Below the pieces are notes generated by a model, which ran no database searches, was not told where the DNA came from, and saw only the letters and a program-made list of their open reading frames with translations. From Rhodobacterales bacterium 32-67-9 (lineage in GTDB: Bacteria; Pseudomonadota; Alphaproteobacteria; Rhodobacterales; Rhodobacteraceae), in contig NCEA01000028.1 of assembly GCA_002280515.1 (NCBI GenBank), forward strand, positions 1-32,550: DNA of 32,550 bases, given 5' to 3'. Shown here piece after piece: positions 6,411-14,285 of the stretch (its first letter is position 1; every line of letters begins with the position of its first letter). The position numbers and the translations under genes were made by a program.

Positions 6411-6780
6411 AATCAAGCCTGTCGCAAGGCGCCTCAAGACGCTGAGAAGTAACACAGCCCCACGGAAAATTGCACATGTACAAATAGCCAAGCAATATTC
6501 GCGCGACCAGTCAGGAATGTTGTACCCTGAAAGGGAACAATTCCATGACACCGGCTGGTTTGGCGCGATTTGCCTGCCTCTGCGGCAGTTTCGAAATCCC
6601 GCGACCGCAGGGGTTGCGGGGGGATTCGCGCCGGTTTCGTTCGCATCCCGGACGCGCCGGTGGCCTGTGACCGGAACTGTTTCCGAACCCAGCCACAGTC
6701 ACGACATCCTCATGGCAGGCGCCAAACTCGCGTGTTACGATCTCGCCCGACATTGAGCGTCCGAATTCGCGTGAGGTGAT
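6411..6780. other. divergent promoter region of dehydrogenase and epimerase genes
   Basis: A 370-base gap between divergent genes. It holds the 21-base dyad at 6520-6540 and a near-palindrome TGCACATGTACA at 6471-6482. GAGGTGAT lies directly before the epimerase ATG. The rest shows no gene-like frame. No clear -35/-10 pair for either gene could be assigned by eye. Confidence 0.6.
6520..6540. promoter_or_regulatory. candidate operator palindrome
   Basis: TTGT-a-CCCT-gaa-AGGG-a-ACAA: two eight-base arms symmetrical about a three-base centre with a single A/A mismatch. It lies about 110 bases upstream of the dehydrogenase start and 240 bases upstream of the epimerase start. Length and symmetry are typical of a dimeric helix-turn-helix regulator site. 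No regulator gene lies in the window, so the binding protein is unknown. Confidence 0.5.
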
Positions 6781-7752
6781 ATGAAGATCCTGATTACGGG
6801 CGGCGCCGGGTTCATCGGCTCGCATCTTTCCGAACGCCTGATCGCCGAAGGTCACTCCGTCACCGCACTCGACGATTTTTCCACTGGCCGCCGTGAAAAT
6901 CTCAGCGCCCTGGCCGGTCACAACCGCTTCCGCCTTGTCGAGGGCACGATCCTCGACCCGGCCCTCGTCCAGTCGCTGACCGACGAGGCCGAGGTGATCT
7001 TCCATCTCGCCGCGGCAGTCGGCGTGAAGCTGATCATGGACGAACCTTCGCGCTCGATCCTGACGAATATCAACGGCACCGAGAATGTTCTGAAGGCGGC
7101 ATTGAAGGACAGAAAGCTGACCTTCGTCGCCTCGACCTCCGAGGTTTACGGCAAGGCGACGAAGTTCCCGTTCAGCGAAGACGACGACCTGACGATCGGG
7201 GCCACGAAGAACCTGCGCTGGTCCTACGCCTCGGCCAAGCAACTCGACGAATTCCTGACGCTGGCCTATGTGCGCGAGGTTCAGCTTCCGGCCGTCGTGC
7301 TCCGGTTCTTCAACACCACCGGCCCGCGCCAGACCGGCCGCTACGGCATGGTCCTGCCGAACTTCGTCCAGTCCGCGCTCGAAGGCCGGCCGCTGATGGT
7401 GCACGGCACCGGTGAGCAGTCACGCTGTTTCGGTCACGTCGCCGACGTGGTTGAGGCGCTGGTGCGCCTGATGGCGACACCGTCCGCCCTGGGGCAGGTC
7501 TTCAATGTCGGCAACGACCAGGAAGTGACGATCCGGCAATTGGCCGAACAGGTGATCGCCGCCACCGGCTCGCGGTCGGAAATCAAGCTCATCCCCTACA
7601 GCGATGTCTATCCTGAGGGCTTCGAGGATATGGCCCGCCGCCTGCCCGACGTTTCGAAGCTCGAACGCACCATCGGCTTTCGCCCGCGCCGGCCCCTGTC
7701 GGAAATCATCGCCGACATCGTCGCCGAGAAACGCGCCGCGATGGCGGCCTGA
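6781..7752 (+). CDS. NAD-dependent nucleotide-sugar epimerase/dehydratase (extended SDR)
   Basis: A 323-residue extended short-chain dehydrogenase acting on a nucleotide sugar. The NAD fold is [11 protein letters not shown] (5-15). The catalytic set is STSEVYG (118-124) and Y149-A-S-A-K153. Downstream are FFNTTGPRQTGRYGMVLPNF, which contacts substrate in UDP-sugar epimerases, and FNVGNDQEVTIRQLAEQV. It is closest in feel to UDP-glucose/UDP-glucuronate 4-epimerases and UDP-glucuronate decarboxylases, so the precise reaction is open. The ATG at 6781 is preceded by GAGGTGAT. It heads a plus-strand trio: eight bases separate it from the GT39-like gene, which in turn overlaps the GMC oxidoreductase gene. 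Its substrate may be the product of the divergent dehydrogenase. Confidence 0.88.
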   Translation: MKILITGGAGFIGSHLSERLIAEGHSVTALDDFSTGRRENLSALAGHNRFRLVEGTILDPALVQSLTDEAEVIFHLAAAVGVKLIMDEPSRSILTNINGTENVLKAALKDRKLTFVASTSEVYGKATKFPFSEDDDLTIGATKNLRWSYASAKQLDEFLTLAYVREVQLPAVVLRFFNTTGPRQTGRYGMVLPNFVQSALEGRPLMVHGTGEQSRCFGHVADVVEALVRLMATPSALGQVFNVGNDQEVTIRQLAEQVIAATGSRSEIKLIPYSDVYPEGFEDMARRLPDVSKLERTIGFRPRRPLSEIIADIVAEKRAAMAA

Positions 7753-7760
7753 GACCGGCG

Positions 7761-9254
7761 ATGCAGGGGTCCGGACAGCGCGACTACCTTTGGCTCGGCG
7801 CAATCCTCGCGCTCGCAGCGGCCTTGCGCATCTGGGGGCTGAACGCGCCTATGTGGCATGACGAGATCCAGACCCTCGTCACCCATGTCAATCTCGGCTG
7901 GGGCGAGATGGTTCAAAGCTATTCGATGAACCATCATTACCTGCACAATATCGCCGCCAAGGCCTCGATGACCCTTTTTGGCGACGCGCCCTGGGCGATC
8001 CGGCTGCCGGCGATGCTCTTCGGGCTTGGCACGCTTGCGGCGATGTGGTTCCTCGCCCGCGACATCGCCGGGGCGACGCTGGCCCATGTGACGACGCTCC
8101 TCCTCGCGCTCTCCTATCACCAGATCTGGTTTTCGCAGAACGCGCGCGGCTATACCGGGCTCGCCCTCTTCTCGACGCTCGGGATGCTCTACTTCCTGCG
8201 CGGGATGAAGTCGCCCACGCGGCGAATCTGGGTGCTTTACGGGCTCTGCCTCGCGGCCGCCGTCTTCACCCACCTGACCGGGGCGTTCTTCTTCATGGCG
8301 CAGGGGCTAATCTGGCTTGGCCTCGTTGTCAGCCGCGCCCTGCGCGGAGACCTCGACGGCGCCGTTCTGCGCCTGCCTTTCATGGGGTTCTTGATCGGCG
8401 GGCTTCTCGCCGTCCTCGTCTACCTGCCGGTCCTGCCGAGCCTTCTCGACACCGTCTCGACGGTATCCGAAAGCTCCGCCACCGATGTGATGCAGGAATA
8501 CCAAAGCCCGCTCTGGACCGCGTTCGAGGCGATCCGCACCGGCATCGGCCAAGCCGGCCCGATGGTGGCGCTTGTCGGCGCGGCGGTTCTGGCGCTGTCG
8601 GTCCTCGGCGCCATCGCGCTCCATCGCGACGCGCCGCTCTTCGCGGTAACGACCTTCGTTCACATCGGCCTCACCGCCGGCCTCCTGATGGCGGTCGGAA
8701 TGCGCATCTGGCCGCGCTTCTTCTTCGTCGATATCGGCTTTCTGATGCTGCTGATCGTGGCGGGCGTGCAATTGTCCTGTGCCGTCATCGCCCATTTCGT
8801 CGGCGGAGAGCGCGTGTCGCGCGGGCTATTCGCGCTTTCCGTCGTGGCGATGGTCGCGATCTCCGCCTTCCTCGCCAAGCGGAATTACGACTTTCCGAAA
8901 CAGGACCTTGCCGGCGCCTATGCGTTCACTGAAACCGAGCGTCAACCCGGCGACCGGGTCTATGCCGTCGGCTATTCGGAGCAGGATTTCCGCGGCTACT
9001 ACGGCGCCGACTGGGGCGCGATCTACACCGATGACGAATACAAGAGCGCCATGGCCGAACCCGGCGCGGTCATTCTCGTCGTCGGCTTTCCCGGGCGGAA
9101 CTTCCGCGACGTGCCGCAGATGGCGCTCGACGCCGGTGTCGGCGGGTCCGACATCTGCGCGCCGGACCGCCCCGAAAAGACCGTGCTCAAGGCGGTGCGC
9201 TGCTTCGGCGGCACCCTTGGCGATGGCAACGTGATCGTCTTCCGCCGTGACTGA
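7761..9254 (+). CDS. GT39/ArnT-like membrane glycosyltransferase (GT-C fold)
   Basis: A 497-residue polytopic membrane protein with about ten to twelve hydrophobic segments and a soluble C-terminal part of about 120 residues. After the first membrane segment (9-27) comes MWHDEIQTL with Asp34-Glu35, the first-loop acidic pair of GT-C enzymes such as ArnT and protein O-mannosyltransferases. Such enzymes take a sugar from a polyprenyl-phosphate donor on the periplasmic side. A DPM1-like synthase at 16694-17650 could make that donor. The start at 7761 has only a weak ribosome binding site eight bases after the epimerase stop, suggesting coupling. The acceptor is unknown. Confidence 0.82.
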   Translation: MQGSGQRDYLWLGAILALAAALRIWGLNAPMWHDEIQTLVTHVNLGWGEMVQSYSMNHHYLHNIAAKASMTLFGDAPWAIRLPAMLFGLGTLAAMWFLARDIAGATLAHVTTLLLALSYHQIWFSQNARGYTGLALFSTLGMLYFLRGMKSPTRRIWVLYGLCLAAAVFTHLTGAFFFMAQGLIWLGLVVSRALRGDLDGAVLRLPFMGFLIGGLLAVLVYLPVLPSLLDTVSTVSESSATDVMQEYQSPLWTAFEAIRTGIGQAGPMVALVGAAVLALSVLGAIALHRDAPLFAVTTFVHIGLTAGLLMAVGMRIWPRFFFVDIGFLMLLIVAGVQLSCAVIAHFVGGERVSRGLFALSVVAMVAISAFLAKRNYDFPKQDLAGAYAFTETERQPGDRVYAVGYSEQDFRGYYGADWGAIYTDDEYKSAMAEPGAVILVVGFPGRNFRDVPQMALDAGVGGSDICAPDRPEKTVLKAVRCFGGTLGDGNVIVFRRD

Positions 9255-10788
9255 GGCCCCGGATATCGTCATCGGCTCCGGCCCCGCAGGGATCTCTGCC
9301 GCCAAGGCGCTTCTGGCGCGGGGGCGGACGGTTGTCATGCTCGACGGCGGCAAGGTGCTGGAGGCCGAGGCCGAAACCCGCCGCGCCGCCCTCGCCGCGA
9401 CCGACCCGACAGGCTGGGGCGTCAAGGAGCGCGACGCCTGGATGGCGCCGCAATACGCCACGCCGCCCGGACAGGTGCGCCGGTTCGGGTCCGACTTCGC
9501 GATGGAGCCGGGGGCCGCGACCTTCGCCGACCTGCCCGGCTGGATGGCGCTCCGGGCCTCGCGCGCGGCGGGCGGGCTTTCGAACCTCTGGGGCTCGGCG
9601 GTGCTGCCCTACCGGCAGGAGGACATGGCCGGCTGGCCGATCACCGCGGCCGACCTCGCGCCGCATTACCGCGCGGTCGCGGGCTTCCTGCCGGTCGCCG
9701 GCCGGGCCGACGACCTCGACGACCTGCTGCCGGTCTTCCCGGCGACCGGGCGCGCGGGCATCCCGCCGACGGTGCAGGCCGAGGCCTTGCTTGGCCGGCT
9801 TTCCCGGTCCCGCGACGCGCTGGCCGCAGAAGGTGTCCGCTTCGGCGCCGCCCGGCAGGCGGTGGACGCATCCTGCCGCCGCTGCGGCCTTTGCCTCCAC
9901 GGCTGCCCCTTCGGGCTGATCTGGTCGGCGAAGGACACGCTCGCCGGGCTGCGCGCCGATCCGCATTTCCGCTACCGCCCCGGTGCCGTCGTGACCCGCT
10001 TCGAGGAGACCGGCACCGGCATCACCCTGCACCTCGAGGACGGCAGTACCGTGACCGGCGCCCGCGCCTTCCTTGGCGCCGGCGTGCTCGAGACCGCGCG
10101 GATCCTCCTTGCCTCGATGCCCGGCCCGGGCGAACTGGTTCTGAAAGACAGCCAGCACGCCTTCCTGCCGATGATCCAGCGCTGGCGCAACAAGACGCGG
10201 CCCGACCGTGGCGCCTTCCACACCCTGCCGCAGATCTTCGTCGAACTCGACGCGCCCGAGGTCTCTCCGCATCTCATCCACTCCCAGCTTTATAGCTGGA
10301 ACGAGCATTACGCCCGCGACCTTATCGCCAATTATGGCTCGAAGCTCCCGTTCTCGACGCCGGCCTTCACTGCGCTCGCGCGCCGCCTGATCGTGGCGCA
10401 GATCTTTCTTCATTCGGACCATTCCCACCGCATCGGCCTCAGCCTCGGGCGCGGCGGCCGGCTGCTGCCCCGGCTTGAGGAGAACCCGGCGATGGAGCCG
10501 GTCCTCAAGGCCGCAACCGGGCGGGTCGGCAAGGCGATGGGCAAGGCCGGGCTTTTCGCGCTGACCTTCGCGAGCCGGCCCGGTGCGCCGGGGTCGAGCT
10601 TTCATGTCGGGGGATCGCTGCCGATGTCTGCCGATCCGATCCCCGGCACCTCCGATCTGCTCGGCCGGCCACGGGGCCTCGACCGGCTTCACGTCATCGA
10701 CGCCTCGTCGCTGCCGGCGATCCCGGCGACGACGATCACCTTCTCGGTCATGGCCAACGCCCACCGGATCGCGAGGCTGGCGCCTTAG
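9247..10788 (+). CDS. GMC-type flavin oxidoreductase with four-cysteine cluster
   Basis: A 513-residue glucose-methanol-choline family flavoprotein, oxidising an alcohol, probably of a sugar. The FAD fold is DIVIGSGPAGISAA with G10-x-G-x-x-G. The C-terminal HVIDASSLPAIPATTITFSVMA is the usual GMC flavin/active-site end. Unusual is C210-x2-C213-x2-C216-x3-C220-P, which looks like a ferredoxin-type [4Fe-4S] or zinc site inserted in the middle of the protein; this spacing is not part of the core GMC fold. The start is GTG at 9247, overlapping the upstream stop by eight bases. The stop codons of this gene (TAG) and the convergent GT4 gene (TAA on the other strand) share the bases TTAG. No signal peptide is visible, so it is probably cytoplasmic. 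Confidence 0.87.
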   Translation: MTEAPDIVIGSGPAGISAAKALLARGRTVVMLDGGKVLEAEAETRRAALAATDPTGWGVKERDAWMAPQYATPPGQVRRFGSDFAMEPGAATFADLPGWMALRASRAAGGLSNLWGSAVLPYRQEDMAGWPITAADLAPHYRAVAGFLPVAGRADDLDDLLPVFPATGRAGIPPTVQAEALLGRLSRSRDALAAEGVRFGAARQAVDASCRRCGLCLHGCPFGLIWSAKDTLAGLRADPHFRYRPGAVVTRFEETGTGITLHLEDGSTVTGARAFLGAGVLETARILLASMPGPGELVLKDSQHAFLPMIQRWRNKTRPDRGAFHTLPQIFVELDAPEVSPHLIHSQLYSWNEHYARDLIANYGSKLPFSTPAFTALARRLIVAQIFLHSDHSHRIGLSLGRGGRLLPRLEENPAMEPVLKAATGRVGKAMGKAGLFALTFASRPGAPGSSFHVGGSLPMSADPIPGTSDLLGRPRGLDRLHVIDASSLPAIPATTITFSVMANAHRIARLAP

Positions 10789-12044
10789 GCACTCCCCTCG
10801 AAGGCCCCTGCCTCCAGCGCCTTCGCAAGCCCGGCATCGCCCTTGCGCCGCGCCGCGCGTGCCAGCGCCGCGCCGTAGGCGGCAAGCACCCTGTCCTCGC
10901 GCCAGATCGCCCCGAACGCATCGCGCGCCGCCTGCGACTGCGCCGCGCGATGTGCCGGATCGTCCTGAAGCCCGCGCATCGCTGCGACAAGGTCATCCTC
11001 GGTGGTGAACAGCGCCCCCCCGCCCGAGGCCTCGACGATCTCCGGGAAGGGGCCAAGCCGCCGCGCGATCACTGGCGTACCGAGCCGGAAGCTCTCGATC
11101 AGGATGATGCCGAAAGTCTCGTAACAGACCGACGGCACGATGAGGCCGAGCGCCCCGCGATAATAGGCGTTCAGCTCCTCCGGCGACTTCCGGCCCAGAA
11201 ACTGGATGCGCGGATTGCCGGCGGCGAGCCGCTTCAACTCGCCCGCGTAGTCGCCGTCACCGAGGATCAGGAGGTCGGCGTCGGGATAACGGTCCATCGC
11301 CGGAAAGACGTCCTGCAATCCCTTGATCTTCTCCAGCCGCCCGACGAAGAGGAAATAGGGACGCGGGTGGCCGGTATAGGGGTCGCCCAGCGCCGGAAGG
11401 TCGGGCAGGAAATAGGGCAGTACCTCCATCTCCTGCCGGAGTCCGAATTCGCGGTGCTTGGCGCGGCTGAACGCGCTTTTTGCGACGATCAGGTCCATAT
11501 GATCCAGCGCCCGGTCGAGCATTCCGGTCTGGCGCCAGATCTGCGGCGGGCGCTTGTAGCTCAACTGACACCGCAGGCAGTCGCGCGCATGGCACAGCTC
11601 ACGCCCATACCGCCAGAGCACATGGGTCGGGCAAACCAGCCAATGCTCATGCGCCTCGTAAAGCTTCAGCCCCTCGCCCATCGGCAGCAACCCCGGACCG
11701 CCGATCAGCGACGTGTTGTTGTGCCAGATGATGTCCGGTTTCCGTTCGTCCAGAATCTCGCGGATCCGCGCGGCATGGACGACCGGGCGGCCAAGCTGCT
11801 GGGTCAGGAGGTTCGAGACAAGGCCGTGCCGGCTTCTGAGCCCAATCCGCCGCACCCCGTCCGGCGCGCCCTCGGCCTGCTGCTTGCCGCCGAGGATGAG
11901 GTAGCTGTCCTCGTCATGGACGACGCTGACGTCATGCCCCCGCGCCGCCAGCGCACGCGCCATCCGCTGCACGCCAATCGCGTCGCCGCCGAAGGAATAG
12001 GGCGGGTAGAATGTGGTGAACATGACGATGCGGAGGGATTTCAT
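10785..12044 (-). CDS. glycosyltransferase family 4
   Basis: A 419-residue GT-B retaining glycosyltransferase using a nucleotide-sugar donor. The N-terminal acceptor domain has the glycine loop FYPPYSFGGDAIGVQRMA. A cysteine-containing insertion, about residues 138-165 (LVCPTHVLW...ELCHARDCLRCQ), is common in a subgroup of GT4 enzymes. The donor domain has FLFVGRLEKIKGL and the E-x7-E signature ETFGIILIE. The start ATG at 12044 overlaps the upstream flippase stop as ATGA, with GGAGAG before it. It is the last gene of the nine-gene minus-strand operon. Sugar specificity cannot be read. Its 3' end meets the GMC gene tail-to-tail with a four-base overlap. Confidence 0.9.
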   Translation of the reverse strand: MKSLRIVMFTTFYPPYSFGGDAIGVQRMARALAARGHDVSVVHDEDSYLILGGKQQAEGAPDGVRRIGLRSRHGLVSNLLTQQLGRPVVHAARIREILDERKPDIIWHNNTSLIGGPGLLPMGEGLKLYEAHEHWLVCPTHVLWRYGRELCHARDCLRCQLSYKRPPQIWRQTGMLDRALDHMDLIVAKSAFSRAKHREFGLRQEMEVLPYFLPDLPALGDPYTGHPRPYFLFVGRLEKIKGLQDVFPAMDRYPDADLLILGDGDYAGELKRLAAGNPRIQFLGRKSPEELNAYYRGALGLIVPSVCYETFGIILIESFRLGTPVIARRLGPFPEIVEASGGGALFTTEDDLVAAMRGLQDDPAHRAAQSQAARDAFGAIWREDRVLAAYGAALARAARRKGDAGLAKALEAGAFEGSA

Positions 12045-13495
12045 GCGGTCTCTCCGCCCTGCGGCGCGGGTCGCGCGTAGGAGAGCAGGAGCCCGATCCG
12101 GTCCCGCATCAGCACGACCGCAAGCGCCGCGAAGACCACGATCCCGGTCAGGATGCTAACGACAACGCTCACGATCAGGGGGGCACCGGCCAGCAAATGC
12201 TGCACGCCCAGCACCGCGACGGCCATCGCCGCCGTCGCAAGCGCCGGCACGATGTTGCAGGTGATGAGCGGCAGGACCTCCATCTGGCCGATCCGCGCCA
12301 CCAGCCGGTAGCGGAAGATCCAGAGGATATAATGCGCCGCGACGAAGGCGGCGGTGATCGCCACCAGCCCCCAGCGCGAGGCGAGGAGGATAAGGACCGC
12401 GCCCAGTGCCACGTTCGCCCAGGTCAGTACCGTGATCTCGCCGGCCTCGCCGGCGGCAAGGCAGAAGCTCTGCTGCACCATCGCGATGGAGAAATACAGG
12501 CCGAGGAACGCGAGGACCGACAGGACCGGCGCGGCCCCCAGCCATTCGGTGCCGAAAACCAGCCTCAAGACCGGCTCGGCCACGACCGCGAGGCCGACGA
12601 AGAACGGAAACGCCGCGACACCGGTCAGCCGGGCGATGTCGAGAAGAAGGTCGCCTGCGCGGCCACCTTCCCGCGTCACCGCCGCGAAAGCGGGTTGCGA
12701 GACCATGCGGAGCGGTGTGGAGATCAGGAAGGTCAGCGTTTCGACCAGGCGCCACGACACCGAATAAAGCCCGGTCGCAAGCGGCCCGAGCGTCGCGCCG
12801 ATGATCAGCGTCGGAAGCTGCGCCGCCGCCAGTTCCGCCGCGCGCAGACCAAGCACTTGCGCCCCGAACGCCCCCGCCCGCATCAGATGCGCCCGCGTGG
12901 TGACGAGGCCGGGCCGCCAGGCGACCGCGGTCCAGGCCATGACGACATTCGTCGCGATCATCGCGATCCACTGGCCGACGAAGCTCCAGACCCCGTAACC
13001 TGCCAGCGCCATGCCGACACCGACCGTGCCGCCGACGATCACCCCGGCGATGGCCCTGAGCGACAGGACACGGAAATTGAATTCGCGCCTCAGGATCGCC
13101 ACCGGCACAGCAGTGAAGGCGATCATCAGGACCGTCACCGACAAGCCCCGGATCAACCCGGCCACCTCCGCCTGGCCGTAAAGCGCCGCGATCGGACCGG
13201 AAAGGAGCCAGAGCAGAACCGCCAGCGCCAGCCCGAGTCCAGCGGTCAGCCAGAAGGTGGCGTTGTAATCCTCCGCCACTGGATCGTGCGCGGCGATGAG
13301 GTATTCCGACACGCTTTCGCGCACCAGAGCCTCGGCCAGCACGATGAAGACCGCCGCCATTGAAAGCAGCCCGTAAAGCTCCGGTCCGAGGATCTTCGCC
13401 ATGGTAACGAAGACGACGAAATTGATCGCCTGCTCGGTCCAGCCACCGGCCAGCATCCAGGCCACGCCCCGGATGAACTTGTGCCCGATGTTCAT
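12041..13495 (-). CDS. Wzx/WzxC-type lipid-linked glycan flippase (MOP superfamily)
   Basis: A 484-residue inner-membrane protein with about 12-14 hydrophobic segments across its whole length, starting KFIRGVAWMLAGGWTEQAINFVVFVTMAKILGPELYGLL. This N-terminal layout is typical of polysaccharide biosynthesis (MOP) flippases close to WzxC, which move undecaprenyl-diphosphate-linked repeat units to the periplasm. The stop is followed by the GT4 start in an ATGA overlap. Upstream, 16 bases separate it from the deacetylase gene. The ribosome binding site is weak (GGGGCGGGG), in keeping with coupled translation. No Wzy polymerase or Wzz chain-length gene adjoins it. Confidence 0.9.
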   Translation of the reverse strand: MNIGHKFIRGVAWMLAGGWTEQAINFVVFVTMAKILGPELYGLLSMAAVFIVLAEALVRESVSEYLIAAHDPVAEDYNATFWLTAGLGLALAVLLWLLSGPIAALYGQAEVAGLIRGLSVTVLMIAFTAVPVAILRREFNFRVLSLRAIAGVIVGGTVGVGMALAGYGVWSFVGQWIAMIATNVVMAWTAVAWRPGLVTTRAHLMRAGAFGAQVLGLRAAELAAAQLPTLIIGATLGPLATGLYSVSWRLVETLTFLISTPLRMVSQPAFAAVTREGGRAGDLLLDIARLTGVAAFPFFVGLAVVAEPVLRLVFGTEWLGAAPVLSVLAFLGLYFSIAMVQQSFCLAAGEAGEITVLTWANVALGAVLILLASRWGLVAITAAFVAAHYILWIFRYRLVARIGQMEVLPLITCNIVPALATAAMAVAVLGVQHLLAGAPLIVSVVVSILTGIVVFAALAVVLMRDRIGLLLSYARPAPQGGETA

Positions 13496-13511
13496 CGGCC
13501 CCGCCCCGGCA

Positions 13512-14285
13512 TCAGAGCCCCTTCCACGGCTTCATCGCCGCACCCTTCAGCGCCCGCAGCCCCCGGCGCGCCGCGAGGTAAGCCGCGCCGCGCCCGGCCA
13601 GATGCCCGCGCCAGCGGGCAATGTCGGTGAAGTAATACATTTCGAGCCGCGGCAGGTCGAAGGGGTCGGCATCCTGCCCCGCCTGCCCCAGCCGGGTTCC
13701 GACCGACGAATGATAGCTCTCCGCGATCCGCGCCCGCACCTTCGGCCCCGCGATCCCGTAGGGCGGCGCGAAATGGCGGACCTGGCCCGACAGCCGGTCC
13801 TCGATCTCGCTCCGTGACTGGACCAGCTCGGCCTCGAGCGCGTCATGCGGCAGGCTGTCGAGGTCGGGATGGCTGACCGTGTGGCTGCCGAAGGTGACGC
13901 CCTCTTTCGCCAGCGCCCGGATCGTTCCCCAGCCCATCAGCGCACGTGGCGGATCGGCAATGCCGCGCCAGCCCTCGACGCGGCCGACATAGGCGGTGGG
14001 CAGGTAGACGATAGGCCGGAACCCGTGCTTCGCCATCACCGGCCAGGCCGCGTCGGCAAAATCCTGAAACCCGTCGTCGAAGGTCAGGACCAGGGAATGC
14101 GGCGCAAGCTGAACCCTGCCCTCGCGCGCGGCGAGAAACTCGTCGAGGCTGATGACCGGAACCTCGGCCCTGGCAATCGCAGCCATCTGCTCGGCGAAGA
14201 CTGCGGGCGCAATCGACGTCGCGCCGCCACGCTTCGAGATCGAGTGATACATGAGGATGTCGACGATGGGTCCGGGCAAGTTCAA
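13512..14285 (-). CDS. polysaccharide deacetylase, NodB domain
   Basis: A carbohydrate esterase 4 type protein of 257 residues with the start chosen here. It contains LMYHSIS near the N terminus, the first catalytic motif LTFDDGFQD with the base and metal Asp pair, and the metal-binding motif SHTVSHPDL (H-x3-H), followed by FAPPYG. It would remove N- or O-acetyl groups from a glycan. There is no signal peptide, so the site of action is open. I favour the TTG at 14285: it overlaps the preceding stop as TTGA and has GAGG five bases upstream. An ATG at 14330 would give 272 residues but adds an unconserved Arg/Pro-rich extension inside the upstream gene. It belongs to the nine-gene operon. Confidence 0.85.
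   Translation of the reverse strand: MNLPGPIVDILMYHSISKRGGATSIAPAVFAEQMAAIARAEVPVISLDEFLAAREGRVQLAPHSLVLTFDDGFQDFADAAWPVMAKHGFRPIVYLPTAYVGRVEGWRGIADPPRALMGWGTIRALAKEGVTFGSHTVSHPDLDSLPHDALEAELVQSRSEIEDRLSGQVRHFAPPYGIAGPKVRARIAESYHSSVGTRLGQAGQDADPFDLPRLEMYYFTDIARWRGHLAGRGAAYLAARRGLRALKGAAMKPWKGL

Noticed and set aside
9187-10764. 525-codon minus-strand open frame opposite the GMC gene
   Set aside because: Antisense shadow; the plus strand has clear FAD and GMC motifs.
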